Part shown: one piece after another, positions 1 through 5,877 of the stretch
Layout of the letters: each line of letters begins with the position of its first letter
How positions within the stretch are numbered: the stretch's first letter is position 1
Source of the DNA: Bacteroidales bacterium
GTDB taxonomy: Bacteria; Bacteroidota; Bacteroidia; Bacteroidales; WCHB1-69
Length of the DNA: 5,877 nt
NCBI GenBank assembly: GCA_028684405.1
Contig: JAQUGA010000162.1
Span: forward strand, 1-5,877
Direction of reading: 5' to 3'
Made by a program: the position numbers and the translations under genes
Notes under the pieces: generated by a model
Told to the model about the DNA's origin: nothing
Databases searched by the model: none
The model's input: the letters and a program-made list of their open reading frames with translations, nothing else

Positions 1-32
1 GATGTTCCAAAAAAATATGTAGTTTTGTCCAT
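1..32 (-). CDS. Start of an unidentified gene running off the left edge
   Basis: An ATG (complement of 30-32) opens a reading frame that continues without a stop to the window edge and would begin Met-Asp-Lys-Thr-Thr-Tyr-Phe-Phe-Gly-Thr. Eleven residues are too few to name a product. The call rests on context: a -7 element (complement of 56-63) sits 23 nt upstream, close to the 25 and 29 nt seen for the two other promoter-gene pairs in this window, and a terminator closes the preceding operon immediately before it. No other in-frame ATG lies between the promoter and this codon. It could still be a chance ATG, and a gene on the opposite strand cannot be excluded. Confidence 0.5.
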   Translation of the reverse strand, partial: MDKTTYFFGT

Positions 33-66
33 AGTAGTTGTTGGTTTTGGCGAAGCAAAACTACTA
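19..66. repeat. Overlapping inverted repeats around promoter and start codon
   Basis: Two dyads share one arm. GTAGTTTTG at 19-27 is perfectly complementary to CAAAACTAC at 56-64, and TAGTAGTT at 32-39 is perfectly complementary to AACTACTA at 59-66. The shared right arm is the -7 element of the leftward gene; the other arms fall in its presumed 5' leader and first codons. This geometry would suit a regulator binding DNA or simply be chance in low-complexity sequence. The pairing is read directly; any function is inference. Confidence 0.45.
56..63 (-). promoter_or_regulatory. Bacteroidota -7 promoter element (TAGTTTTG)
   Basis: The minus strand reads TAGTTTTG, matching the TAnnTTTG -7 element recognised by the Bacteroidota primary sigma factor. 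It lies between the terminator of the beta-barrel operon and the ATG at 30-32, so it would drive the gene leaving the window. No TTTG is visible at the expected -33 distance, where the terminator arm lies. The element is also the shared arm of two overlapping inverted repeats. Confidence 0.5.
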
Positions 67-112
67 AAAAAAGAGAAAGGAAGTTTTATGCTTCCTTCTC
101 TTTGATTTTTTT
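66..112. terminator. Bidirectional rho-independent terminator
   Basis: Positions 70-83 (AAAGAGAAAGGAAG) pair with 91-103 (CTTCCTTCTCTTT) to give a 13-bp stem with a single bulged A and a 7-base loop. The plus strand is followed by seven T (106-112). On the minus strand the stem runs into seven T (complement of 66-72). The hairpin therefore suits termination in both directions. Its main expected job here is to end the comB/beta-barrel transcript, whose last stop codon lies about 110 nt before it. Confidence 0.85.
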
Positions 113-220
113 ATCGGACAACAATGAAAAACAATATAACGAATGAAAATGATTTGTTGGGCTTCGATTCTGAATCTTATTTTTATCTAAAAGAGATTTC
201 CGAAAAAGATAAACCAACTT

Positions 221-1114
221 TTAGTCAGGTATTCTAAAAACTTTTCCACGACCTTGTCTTCTTATTTTAACAGAACTTCGATGTGATCTCCTGTTTTGGA
301 AAGGATTTTTAGAAATATTTCCATTGTGTCTTACTTTGCGATACTCTTTGCCTGTATTGTCGCTCATGGCTTCAAAGTTGTTATGTCTACTTCCTCGATT
401 CCCCTTCTTGGGAAAATCGAAAACGTAGGTAACCCCAAGCGTTGTTAGCGAATAGCCTTCAAAATTGCGTTTATTGCTTACTTCACCATCGAGCCAGTCG
501 CTTGAAGCTGAGCGCATATTGGTTTCCAAAGTAAATCGCCAGTTTTTATTAAGATTGTAGTTGATTCCCGTTCCAAATGGAATAACCATGGTCATAAGTC
601 GGCGATTGGAATTAAAATTTAATGAATCGAAAGGAGCATATCGAATTATTTCGCCCGAATTTAAAGAATACAAGGTGCTGCGAAAGCTCAAAACTCCGAT
701 TCCCGCATATACATACCAATCCCAAGGTGATTTATGATTCCAATCGAACACATCAACCAAATCAACCGCCAAGGTGATATTGAACTCTCTGTTGCTCGAA
801 GAAAATTGCTTTTTGTCAAAATCAGAGGTTCCCACCATTTGACCATATATAAACTGTGAACGGAAGGAGAATTTGTTGTTAAACTCTTTTCCTATCCATC
901 CACCATACATCACTTTCCGGTCTTTGTAGTACGATTCCTGAAAAGGACCACCGGGTAAAAAATGGTTTCCATTATCGGTAATGTCGCCCCAAAAAGCATT
1001 GTAGCCAGCGTGAGCCCCAAAAAACCATTGTTGATGTTTGCGATAGTTTTGACCACTTAGTGTAGTTCCAAAAATCAAAAACAGTAGCAGAATGATGTTA
1101 TTGCGTAATCCCAT
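221..1114 (-). CDS. Outer-membrane beta-barrel protein with a basic C-terminal tail
   Basis: A 297-residue secreted protein. Residues 1-21 form a signal peptide: Arg4, a Leu/Ile/Phe-rich core at 7-15, and likely cleavage near Ser-Gly at 20-21 before Gln-Asn. Residues ~30-234 alternate polar and aromatic/hydrophobic residues in Gly- and Tyr/Phe/Trp-rich strands, for example around WYVYAGIGVLSF and in the last strand TTLGVTYVFDF, as in small 8-10-stranded Bacteroidota barrels (the OMP_b-brl type). Family assignment is by this pattern, not by a unique motif, and the ligand is unknown. After the final strand comes a 63-residue tail (235-297) with 18 Lys/Arg and only 4 Asp/Glu, atypical because such barrels usually end at the terminal aromatic residue. 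The start follows the comB stop by five T residues, implying cotranscription and perhaps translational coupling. Confidence 0.8.
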   Translation of the reverse strand: MGLRNNIILLLFLIFGTTLSGQNYRKHQQWFFGAHAGYNAFWGDITDNGNHFLPGGPFQESYYKDRKVMYGGWIGKEFNNKFSFRSQFIYGQMVGTSDFDKKQFSSSNREFNITLAVDLVDVFDWNHKSPWDWYVYAGIGVLSFRSTLYSLNSGEIIRYAPFDSLNFNSNRRLMTMVIPFGTGINYNLNKNWRFTLETNMRSASSDWLDGEVSNKRNFEGYSLTTLGVTYVFDFPKKGNRGSRHNNFEAMSDNTGKEYRKVRHNGNISKNPFQNRRSHRSSVKIRRQGRGKVFRIPD

Positions 1115-1119
1115 AAAAA

Positions 1120-1836
1120 TTATTGTTGTTTTTGAATCATTCCGTCTTTGAATATCGGAATAACAGGTGTTTTGTCAGCGGTAAAGCAATATTCAATAAC
1201 ATCGTCAAGTTCTAGTTTGCGTAAACGTTTGCGGTGACTGCATTTTTCAACATATCCTAAAATGTCTTTTTTGGCTATCGACCATAAGTCCATCGCAGCG
1301 TGGACACTATCGCAATCGGTAGTGTAATCTCCAGATTCAAGCAGTCTTTCGCAATATGCTCCTGCAATAATTGCATCTTCTAAACTAAATTTACCTTTCC
1401 ATCCCGAACACAATAATACAACAGATTCATCCTGTGTTTTTAAATATTCGCAAATAACAGAGATGTTGGTATATGCTCCAATCAATATTCGAGAGTTAGA
1501 TTCCGAAACTTTTTCGATGGCAATGGTGCCATTGGTCGTCGAGTAGGCAATGGTTTTGCCGCTTAAGTCGTTTTCGATAAAGCTGAGTGGTGAGTTGCCA
1601 AAGTCGGCAAAATCAACTTTTATTCCTTCGCGTTCCGAAGCTATCAAATATCCGTTTTCTTTGAATCTCTTCAACTCTTCAATTTCCGCAACTGGAATAA
1701 TCCCTTTCACTCCCGTGTAAATGGCAGTAGTCATGGCCGTAGTTGCTCTTAATATGTCCAAAACAACAACTTGATGTTCGTCATTATGACCGTAGTTATA
1801 TAAGTCGGGGGAAAAGATTACTTCTAAAGTTTTCAT
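1120..1836 (-). CDS. comB: Probable 2-phosphosulfolactate phosphatase (ComB family)
   Basis: A 238-residue cytosolic enzyme of normal family length. ComB is a Mg-dependent phosphatase that converts 2-phospho-3-sulfolactate to 3-sulfolactate, a step known from archaeal coenzyme M synthesis and from sulfolactate formation in bacteria. Conserved blocks are present in order: VVVLDILRATTAM (23-35), SEREGIKVDFADFGNSP (67-83), STTNGT (99-104) and LCSGWKGKFSLEDAIIAGA (142-160); the Asp, Arg, Asn, Glu-Asp and Gly residues of these blocks are all retained, with no frameshift. The chosen ATG gives the usual short lead-in to the first strand, and a promoter lies 25 nt upstream. The beta-barrel gene follows after 5 nt. 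No ComA synthase or sulfolactate dehydrogenase is visible, so the pathway in this organism is open; Bacteroidota carry many ComB homologues with untested substrates. Confidence 0.9.
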   Translation of the reverse strand: MKTLEVIFSPDLYNYGHNDEHQVVVLDILRATTAMTTAIYTGVKGIIPVAEIEELKRFKENGYLIASEREGIKVDFADFGNSPLSFIENDLSGKTIAYSTTNGTIAIEKVSESNSRILIGAYTNISVICEYLKTQDESVVLLCSGWKGKFSLEDAIIAGAYCERLLESGDYTTDCDSVHAAMDLWSIAKKDILGYVEKCSHRKRLRKLELDDVIEYCFTADKTPVIPIFKDGMIQKQQ

Positions 1837-1861
1837 CGGTTTTTTTCATTGTTTGATTATG

Positions 1862-1869
1862 CAAAAGTA
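1862..1869 (-). promoter_or_regulatory. Bacteroidota -7 promoter element for comB (TACTTTTG)
   Basis: The minus strand reads TACTTTTG, an exact TAnnTTTG match, 25 nt before the comB ATG. This predicts a leader of roughly 20 nt without a Shine-Dalgarno sequence, as is common in Bacteroidota. A TTTG lies upstream (complement of 1885-1888), but only 15 nt away, shorter than the usual spacing to a -33 element, so the -33 part is uncertain. The same octamer precedes the 132-aa gene. Confidence 0.65.
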
Positions 1870-1894
1870 CTCTTTTTTTTGTTCCAAATGCTAC

Positions 1895-2293
1895 TTATTC
1901 TGTTTGTTCTTGGTTTTTGTTAAGGTTTTGATTTTCATCTCTTTTCATTCTCTTCAATAATCCCTCTGGATCAGTATTAGCAATGGTGTGAAATTCTTCT
2001 ACTATCTCTTCTAACTCTTCACATGTGTATGTGTTATGCAAAATTTCGATATATTTCTTCTTTATTTCAGGTTCATGTTCGTTGATATAATCAAAATAAC
2101 CAAATTTCAAATATCTACCTAAATATGTAACATGTTGTTCCTTGTATGGGAATTTAATTTGAAGTGCATAATTTAAATCGTGAATTTTGCCCCCTTGTGC
2201 CTCCATGTCTGATTTGCGAACAAACAAGCACAGTGTGTCTGATAAAAAGAATTTTGGATATAAATCTTCTGTTATCTCTGATTTTGTTTTCAT
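1895..2293 (-). CDS. Hypothetical 132-residue soluble protein
   Basis: I do not recognise this protein. It has no signal peptide or membrane segment, so it is probably cytosolic. The first half (residues ~10-75) mixes hydrophobic and aromatic residues, with a Tyr/Phe/Gly stretch around YLGRYLKFGYFDYI, and looks like a small alpha/beta fold. Residues ~75-115 are likely helical and acidic (EELEEIVEEFH), and the last ~15 residues are a polar Asn/Gln/Glu-rich tail that is probably disordered. Cys occurs twice, at 22 and ~91, with no metal-binding pattern. The gene has its own -7 element 29 nt upstream and is separated by 165 nt from the macroglobulin gene and 58 nt from comB, so it is likely monocistronic. 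It is read as real because of the promoter, the balanced composition, and antisense frames that give less protein-like sequence. Confidence 0.7.
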   Translation of the reverse strand: MKTKSEITEDLYPKFFLSDTLCLFVRKSDMEAQGGKIHDLNYALQIKFPYKEQHVTYLGRYLKFGYFDYINEHEPEIKKKYIEILHNTYTCEELEEIVEEFHTIANTDPEGLLKRMKRDENQNLNKNQEQTE

Positions 2294-2458
2294 AATTGAT
2301 TTATATTTAATATCATTTCATTCAAAAGTAAATTTAAGGTCTGAATTAGAATGTTCGATTAAAAGGCATCTCAGCTTTAAGAATTAGAAGTTTAAATTTC
2401 GTAAAATAATGATTCGAAAGGCTAACATAAAGAAGTTTACCAACATCCCAAACAGACA
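2294..2458. other. Intergenic gap between the macroglobulin and 132-aa genes
   Basis: This AT-rich 165-nt gap holds the promoter of the 132-aa gene near its left end. It also holds a 9-base direct repeat, GAATTAGAA, at 2343-2351 and 2381-2389 (start-to-start distance 38). I see no convincing terminator for the macroglobulin transcript: the best stem, near 2362-2376, has only about five pairs with a bulge and no long T run. The macroglobulin message may therefore read into the next gene or end by another mechanism. Confidence 0.5.
2323..2330 (-). promoter_or_regulatory. Bacteroidota -7 promoter element for the 132-aa gene (TACTTTTG)
   Basis: The minus strand reads TACTTTTG, identical to the element before comB and an exact TAnnTTTG match, 29 nt upstream of the ATG at 2291-2293. 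No TTTG is seen 18-21 nt further upstream, so only the -7 element is supported. Its position inside the longest intergenic gap, at nearly the same distance from a start codon as the other two, argues against coincidence. Confidence 0.6.
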
Positions 2459-5400
2459 TTAATTGGTAACGTTAATAGTCCCACTTCCATGATACGAATA
2501 ATAATTTCCGTCATACATGGCATCGGCACTCACTACTCCAATTCGGAAACTGCCCGAAGAGACCACTCGAACCACATAATAAAAGTTTTTAATTCGACTG
2601 TTTACTGTTGTAAAATAGGTGATTTGATCATCTCTAATATTCATGTGGTCTGCATTTGACTTGTCCTTAATCCATGTAAAATCTCGTTCCGTATTGATTC
2701 TGGGATTTTCTATCTCGAAACATGCAGGAAGCTTGTCGTTGATGGCAACATTGTCGATGCGGCTTTGATCCAGAGAAACTACACTGATGCGAACCACCAA
2801 CAGATCATTGGATTTTAGATTGAAATTGGTGATTTGTTTCCCAAATCGGTCAAAAATAGTGCGGCGAACGGCCATGTAGTTGTCTTTTTCTTCTACTTTT
2901 CCATCTCTACTAAAACCTTCAGCTTGATAGAAATAATAAAGCTTGCCACCTCCTTGTTTGTTTATATTTAATTTGCTGTTGCTAATCTCTTCAGTTATGC
3001 TAATTTCTTCATTATCAAAATTGTAAGTAGTGTTATTTGCCAATTTAATTTGTGCTTTAACGGAGTTTTTCATGTTGGCTTTGGCAATGTTTCCTAGAGC
3101 CAAAAGAGCAAAAGCTCGATCGTTTGTCGAGAGCCATTTACTGCGTTTTAAATCATTGGAAAGTTTTTGACTCAACAATGGAATTTGTACACTATTCGGA
3201 TCTGTTTTGTGTAAAGTGAAAAGAACCAGTGCCGAATTTCGGATGGGAGAGTTGAAACTTCCAGATTGTTCTCGAACAGCCATAGGGTATGTGTATTTAG
3301 CGGGCAATAATTCTCTGAAAGTACTCTTGTTGCCACTAAATGCATAGGCTGCAGCCAATAAATATTTCCCCTCTTCGGTCAAATTCTGATATTGTGTTCG
3401 GTAATAATTAAGCAAGGAGATGTTTTTTGATCCTGCCAAAGCACATACAAAAATAGAGTAGGGAGCCTCCTGAGTGATTAAACTTTGTTGATAACTTCTT
3501 CCCGAACCATCCGTAAAATAATACTCTTGCATGTTTTTTTCTTTGGATTTTTCTTCAAGATAGTTGACTGCATTTTTAATCACAGACATATTGACGTCAA
3601 AACCTTCATTTCTGGCTTCAATCAAAAAATGAGTAGCATATGCTGTAGCCCACCAATGAGGCGAATCAGAACCACTCCAGTACAACATTCCACCGCTATA
3701 TTGCTGCAAATTCTGCACTTTGTAAATTACTTCTTGCACAATATAATCGGGATTCCAATTCATATTTTTATTTTCATGTCCTATGGCTTTTGCCAAATCA
3801 CGATAGTAAAGCAATGGAAATGCAGTGGAAACCACTTGTTCTAAGCAACCATAGGGATAATTAATCAATTCGCTTAAATCTTTTGAAAATTCTGTAATGG
3901 GTGATTTGCTGAATACCAATGTGTTGCGAACACTGTTTTGAATAAAGTTTCCTCCAATGCTGATGGTCTCATTCTCTTTTTCTACAACCCCCGAAGTGAA
4001 ATATTTTACAAATCCAACGGAAGGGCGGACGGGAACGTAAATCTCTTCGATGTAGTTTTTGCCACCTTGAGTCACCGTTGTGGTGAATAATGCCTCTCCC
4101 ATATTGGGCAAGGCTTTGGCTTTGAAAACAACTCTGTGTTCAGAATTTGCAGGAATACTGGCTTTAAATTCTTTCTCGCCACTAATGCTTACGGGGCCTT
4201 TGACGGTGAGACGAATGCTTACATCAGCAGCCGTTTTGGTGGTGTTGCTTAACGTAACCGGAATATTGATGTGGTCGTTGGGAGATAAAAATCGAGGCAA
4301 TGCAGTGCTGATGACAATGGGATCAGCTACGGTGATATTGGTTTCTGACGAACCGAAATGGCGTCCTTTCCACGAAACGGCCATTACTCGCAAACTTCCC
4401 GAAAACTGCGGAATGTCAAATGTAAAGCTGGCTTTTCCGTTGGTGGTCGGCAAAATGCCACTCCACAAAGAAATCAGCTTAATTCGCTTGTTGGTAAATG
4501 GATTGACGCGTTTCCCTAATTCAATTGCTAAATCGCCACCAGTGGAGGATAAAAAGCGCTTCAATTCAGGAAAAATGCGAGCGTATAAATCGTAACTCTT
4601 TACCTCTAAGGCTCTCTTTTGATAGAAATAATCAAATGGATCGGGAGTTTTGTAATTATTCATTTGCAAAATTCCTTCATCCACCACCGCTATTGTTACC
4701 TGGGCGCCAGGCTGAGTGCTCACTTCAACGGTTTGGCGACTGCGCGACATAACAGATGCTGGAGCTTTGATGGTCGGTTTTATTTGATATGCTTTGTTTT
4801 CAACTCCCAAAGAGGCATAGCCATGGGCAACCGTTAGCGGAATGTCGTTGTTGCTCAGCGGACGGATAGCGGTTGCAGAGATGTAAATATTGGGCAAATG
4901 CGATTCGTTGATGTCTAATGTCATTTTTGCTGCTTTGTCAACAATCGGTAAAACTTTGTATTCTACAACATCAGCACGCTCGATCGTGACAATTAGTTTT
5001 CCTGAAAATGGACACTTGAAAAGCAATTCTGCTTTGTCTCCAGTAAAATAACTCTCTTTATTTTGTTCAATGATAATCTCTCCATCTTTGTCCACTTCAA
5101 AGCTCGAAAAATCTGTATCACCGGCTCCATAAGCCCAGAATTTGCGACCTACATAGCCATGTTCTCGGTTGCCATAAACTTTTATTTCGTATTCCGCTGA
5201 TACTGGTGGAGTGAAATCAAGTGAGGCAATTCCATTGACAAAATTGACGCTTTTGTTTAATACTTCAATTTCGCGTTTGTTCGAATTGTATTGATAACTC
5301 GATCCACTGCGTTGAATCACACTATGATACTCATTCCGAATGATAATTACCTGAGCATTTGAAGATACTGCTTTTTCATCTTTGTTTAATGCTACAAAGT

Positions 5401-5877
5401 TTAACCTCATGGGCTTACGTGTGTTTACGTAACTATCGAAATGTTTTATTCCAAAAAACACATCTTGTGTAGGCACTTTAAAAGAGGTGTGACGGTTGAT
5501 GGGGCGATCGTTTTCGTCAAAAACAGTCGTGAAAATGGTCCCTGAAAGCATTCCAATTCCTTGAAGATCTGGTATAGAAAACGTTTCTGAGGCTTCTCCT
5601 TTTTTATTGGTTTTGGTCTCCTTTACCGTATTGTCAATATTGAAATTCTGAGGAATAGAGATGTCAAAATTATAATCTTTGTATTTTTTTGGAGCAAAAA
5701 TTGATCTGCGTAAGGACATCTCATTTTCTACTTTTCGACCGCTTGCTGGAGTTCCAAAAAAGTTTTCGGCCACTATTTCAACTTTGAAAGATTCCTTGGG
5801 CTTGAAATCGGTTTTTGGTAATTTTACTTTTACCGAAATTCGGTCGGGCATAAATTCTTCGCACGAAAAACGGTAGC
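2459..5877 (-). CDS. Alpha-2-macroglobulin family protein, C-terminal part (5' end missing)
   Basis: The frame is open to the right edge; the Met at 5849-5851 is internal, preceded in frame by Tyr-Arg-Phe-Ser-Cys-Glu-Glu-Phe, the usual run-in to EFMPDRI. Residues are numbered from that Met. Visible in order: macroglobulin-like beta domains (~1-250); a bait-region domain (~255-400) with YFTGDKAELLF and VVDEGIL (389-395); the core A2M domain from Trp463 (LWSGILPTTNGKASFTF); a thioester domain with YPYGCLEQ, Cys669 and Gln672 forming the thioester, then YSGGMLYW (718-725) and WWATAYATHFLIEA; and a C-terminal domain with LPACFEIENPR (1041-1051), IRDDQ and AMY near 1112. Bacterial members are periplasmic, often lipid-anchored protease traps, some encoded with penicillin-binding protein 1C. 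The anchor would lie outside the window, and no pbpC follows. Family members usually have Gly where Cys1044 stands. No frameshift is seen. Confidence 0.93.
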   Translation of the reverse strand, partial: YRFSCEEFMPDRISVKVKLPKTDFKPKESFKVEIVAENFFGTPASGRKVENEMSLRRSIFAPKKYKDYNFDISIPQNFNIDNTVKETKTNKKGEASETFSIPDLQGIGMLSGTIFTTVFDENDRPINRHTSFKVPTQDVFFGIKHFDSYVNTRKPMRLNFVALNKDEKAVSSNAQVIIIRNEYHSVIQRSGSSYQYNSNKREIEVLNKSVNFVNGIASLDFTPPVSAEYEIKVYGNREHGYVGRKFWAYGAGDTDFSSFEVDKDGEIIIEQNKESYFTGDKAELLFKCPFSGKLIVTIERADVVEYKVLPIVDKAAKMTLDINESHLPNIYISATAIRPLSNNDIPLTVAHGYASLGVENKAYQIKPTIKAPASVMSRSRQTVEVSTQPGAQVTIAVVDEGILQMNNYKTPDPFDYFYQKRALEVKSYDLYARIFPELKRFLSSTGGDLAIELGKRVNPFTNKRIKLISLWSGILPTTNGKASFTFDIPQFSGSLRVMAVSWKGRHFGSSETNITVADPIVISTALPRFLSPNDHINIPVTLSNTTKTAADVSIRLTVKGPVSISGEKEFKASIPANSEHRVVFKAKALPNMGEALFTTTVTQGGKNYIEEIYVPVRPSVGFVKYFTSGVVEKENETISIGGNFIQNSVRNTLVFSKSPITEFSKDLSELINYPYGCLEQVVSTAFPLLYYRDLAKAIGHENKNMNWNPDYIVQEVIYKVQNLQQYSGGMLYWSGSDSPHWWATAYATHFLIEARNEGFDVNMSVIKNAVNYLEEKSKEKNMQEYYFTDGSGRSYQQSLITQEAPYSIFVCALAGSKNISLLNYYRTQYQNLTEEGKYLLAAAYAFSGNKSTFRELLPAKYTYPMAVREQSGSFNSPIRNSALVLFTLHKTDPNSVQIPLLSQKLSNDLKRSKWLSTNDRAFALLALGNIAKANMKNSVKAQIKLANNTTYNFDNEEISITEEISNSKLNINKQGGGKLYYFYQAEGFSRDGKVEEKDNYMAVRRTIFDRFGKQITNFNLKSNDLLVVRISVVSLDQSRIDNVAINDKLPACFEIENPRINTERDFTWIKDKSNADHMNIRDDQITYFTTVNSRIKNFYYVVRVVSSGSFRIGVVSADAMYDGNYYSYHGSGTINVTN
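3836..3847 (-). other. Thioester motif Cys-Leu-Glu-Gln of the macroglobulin
   Basis: These four codons encode Cys669-Leu-Glu-Gln672 within YPYGCLEQ. In thioester-containing macroglobulins and complement proteins the Cys and Gln side chains form the internal thioester that covalently captures attacking proteases. Both reactive residues are intact, which places this protein with the thioester-active bacterial type and not with the thioester-less paralogues such as the YfaS type. Confidence 0.9.

Noticed and set aside
1..105. Plus-strand open frame ending in TGA at 103-105, as the tail of a gene entering from the left
   Set aside because: Its stop codon would lie inside the terminator hairpin, which is unusual, and the same stretch carries a promoter and start codon on the minus strand. 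It cannot be fully excluded without the sequence to the left.
1885..1888. TTTG as a -33 element for the comB promoter
   Set aside because: The spacing to the -7 box is 15 nt, shorter than the usual distance in Bacteroidota promoters, so it was not annotated as a separate feature.
2361..2378. Possible terminator hairpin after the macroglobulin gene
   Set aside because: Only about five base pairs with a bulge and no proper T run; too weak to call.
2187..2387. Plus-strand 66-codon frame overlapping the 132-aa gene
   Set aside because: It is antisense to a better-supported gene that has a promoter, and its product shows no recognisable fold or signal.
3485..4837. Several plus-strand open frames of 72-171 codons opposite the macroglobulin gene
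   Set aside because: They lie wholly antisense to a gene with many recognised motifs, have low-complexity or unnatural composition, and lack promoters or family features. They are shadows of the coding strand.
5849..5851. Met at this position as the start of the macroglobulin gene
   Set aside because: The frame stays open for eight more codons to the window edge, and the residues before it (…CEEF) complete the conserved EFMPDRI run that lies well inside family members. The true start is outside the window.

Overview
The window looks like a chromosomal segment of a Bacteroidota bacterium. Four things point there: AT-rich DNA without obvious Shine-Dalgarno sequences; three matches to the Bacteroidota -7 promoter element TAnnTTTG placed 23-29 nt before start codons; an outer-membrane beta-barrel with a short signal peptide that leaves an N-terminal Gln/Asn; and a large bacterial alpha-2-macroglobulin. 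A marine or gut Bacteroidales-like lineage is possible, but I cannot fix the genus from this sequence.

All supported genes lie on the minus strand, so they are transcribed from high to low coordinates. From right to left: (1) 5877-2459, the C-terminal ~1138 codons of an alpha-2-macroglobulin family protein whose start lies outside the window and which keeps an intact thioester motif, Cys-Leu-Glu-Gln; (2) a 165-nt gap with a -7 box at 2323-2330; (3) 2293-1895, an unrecognised 132-residue soluble acidic protein; (4) a 58-nt gap with a second -7 box at 1862-1869; (5) 1836-1120, a 2-phosphosulfolactate phosphatase (ComB family); (6) 1114-221, five bases later and so almost certainly in the same operon, an outer-membrane beta-barrel protein with an unusual 63-residue very basic C-terminal tail; (7) a ~108-nt 3' stretch ending in a strong bidirectional hairpin terminator at 66-112; (8) a third -7 box at 56-63 and, 23 nt on, an ATG at 30-32 that probably starts another minus-strand gene running off the left edge.

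The proposed transcription units are therefore: the macroglobulin (from a promoter outside the window), the 132-aa gene, comB plus the beta-barrel gene, and the gene starting at position 32. The macroglobulin and the beta-barrel are envelope proteins; ComB is a cytosolic sulfonate-pathway enzyme whose metabolic partners are not visible here. I find no RNA gene, mobile element, CRISPR array or obvious defence system. Most of the window is ordinary core or envelope sequence; the less ordinary points are the basic tail on the barrel, the ComB-barrel pairing, the orphan 132-aa gene and the compact terminator/promoter/dyad arrangement at the left edge.
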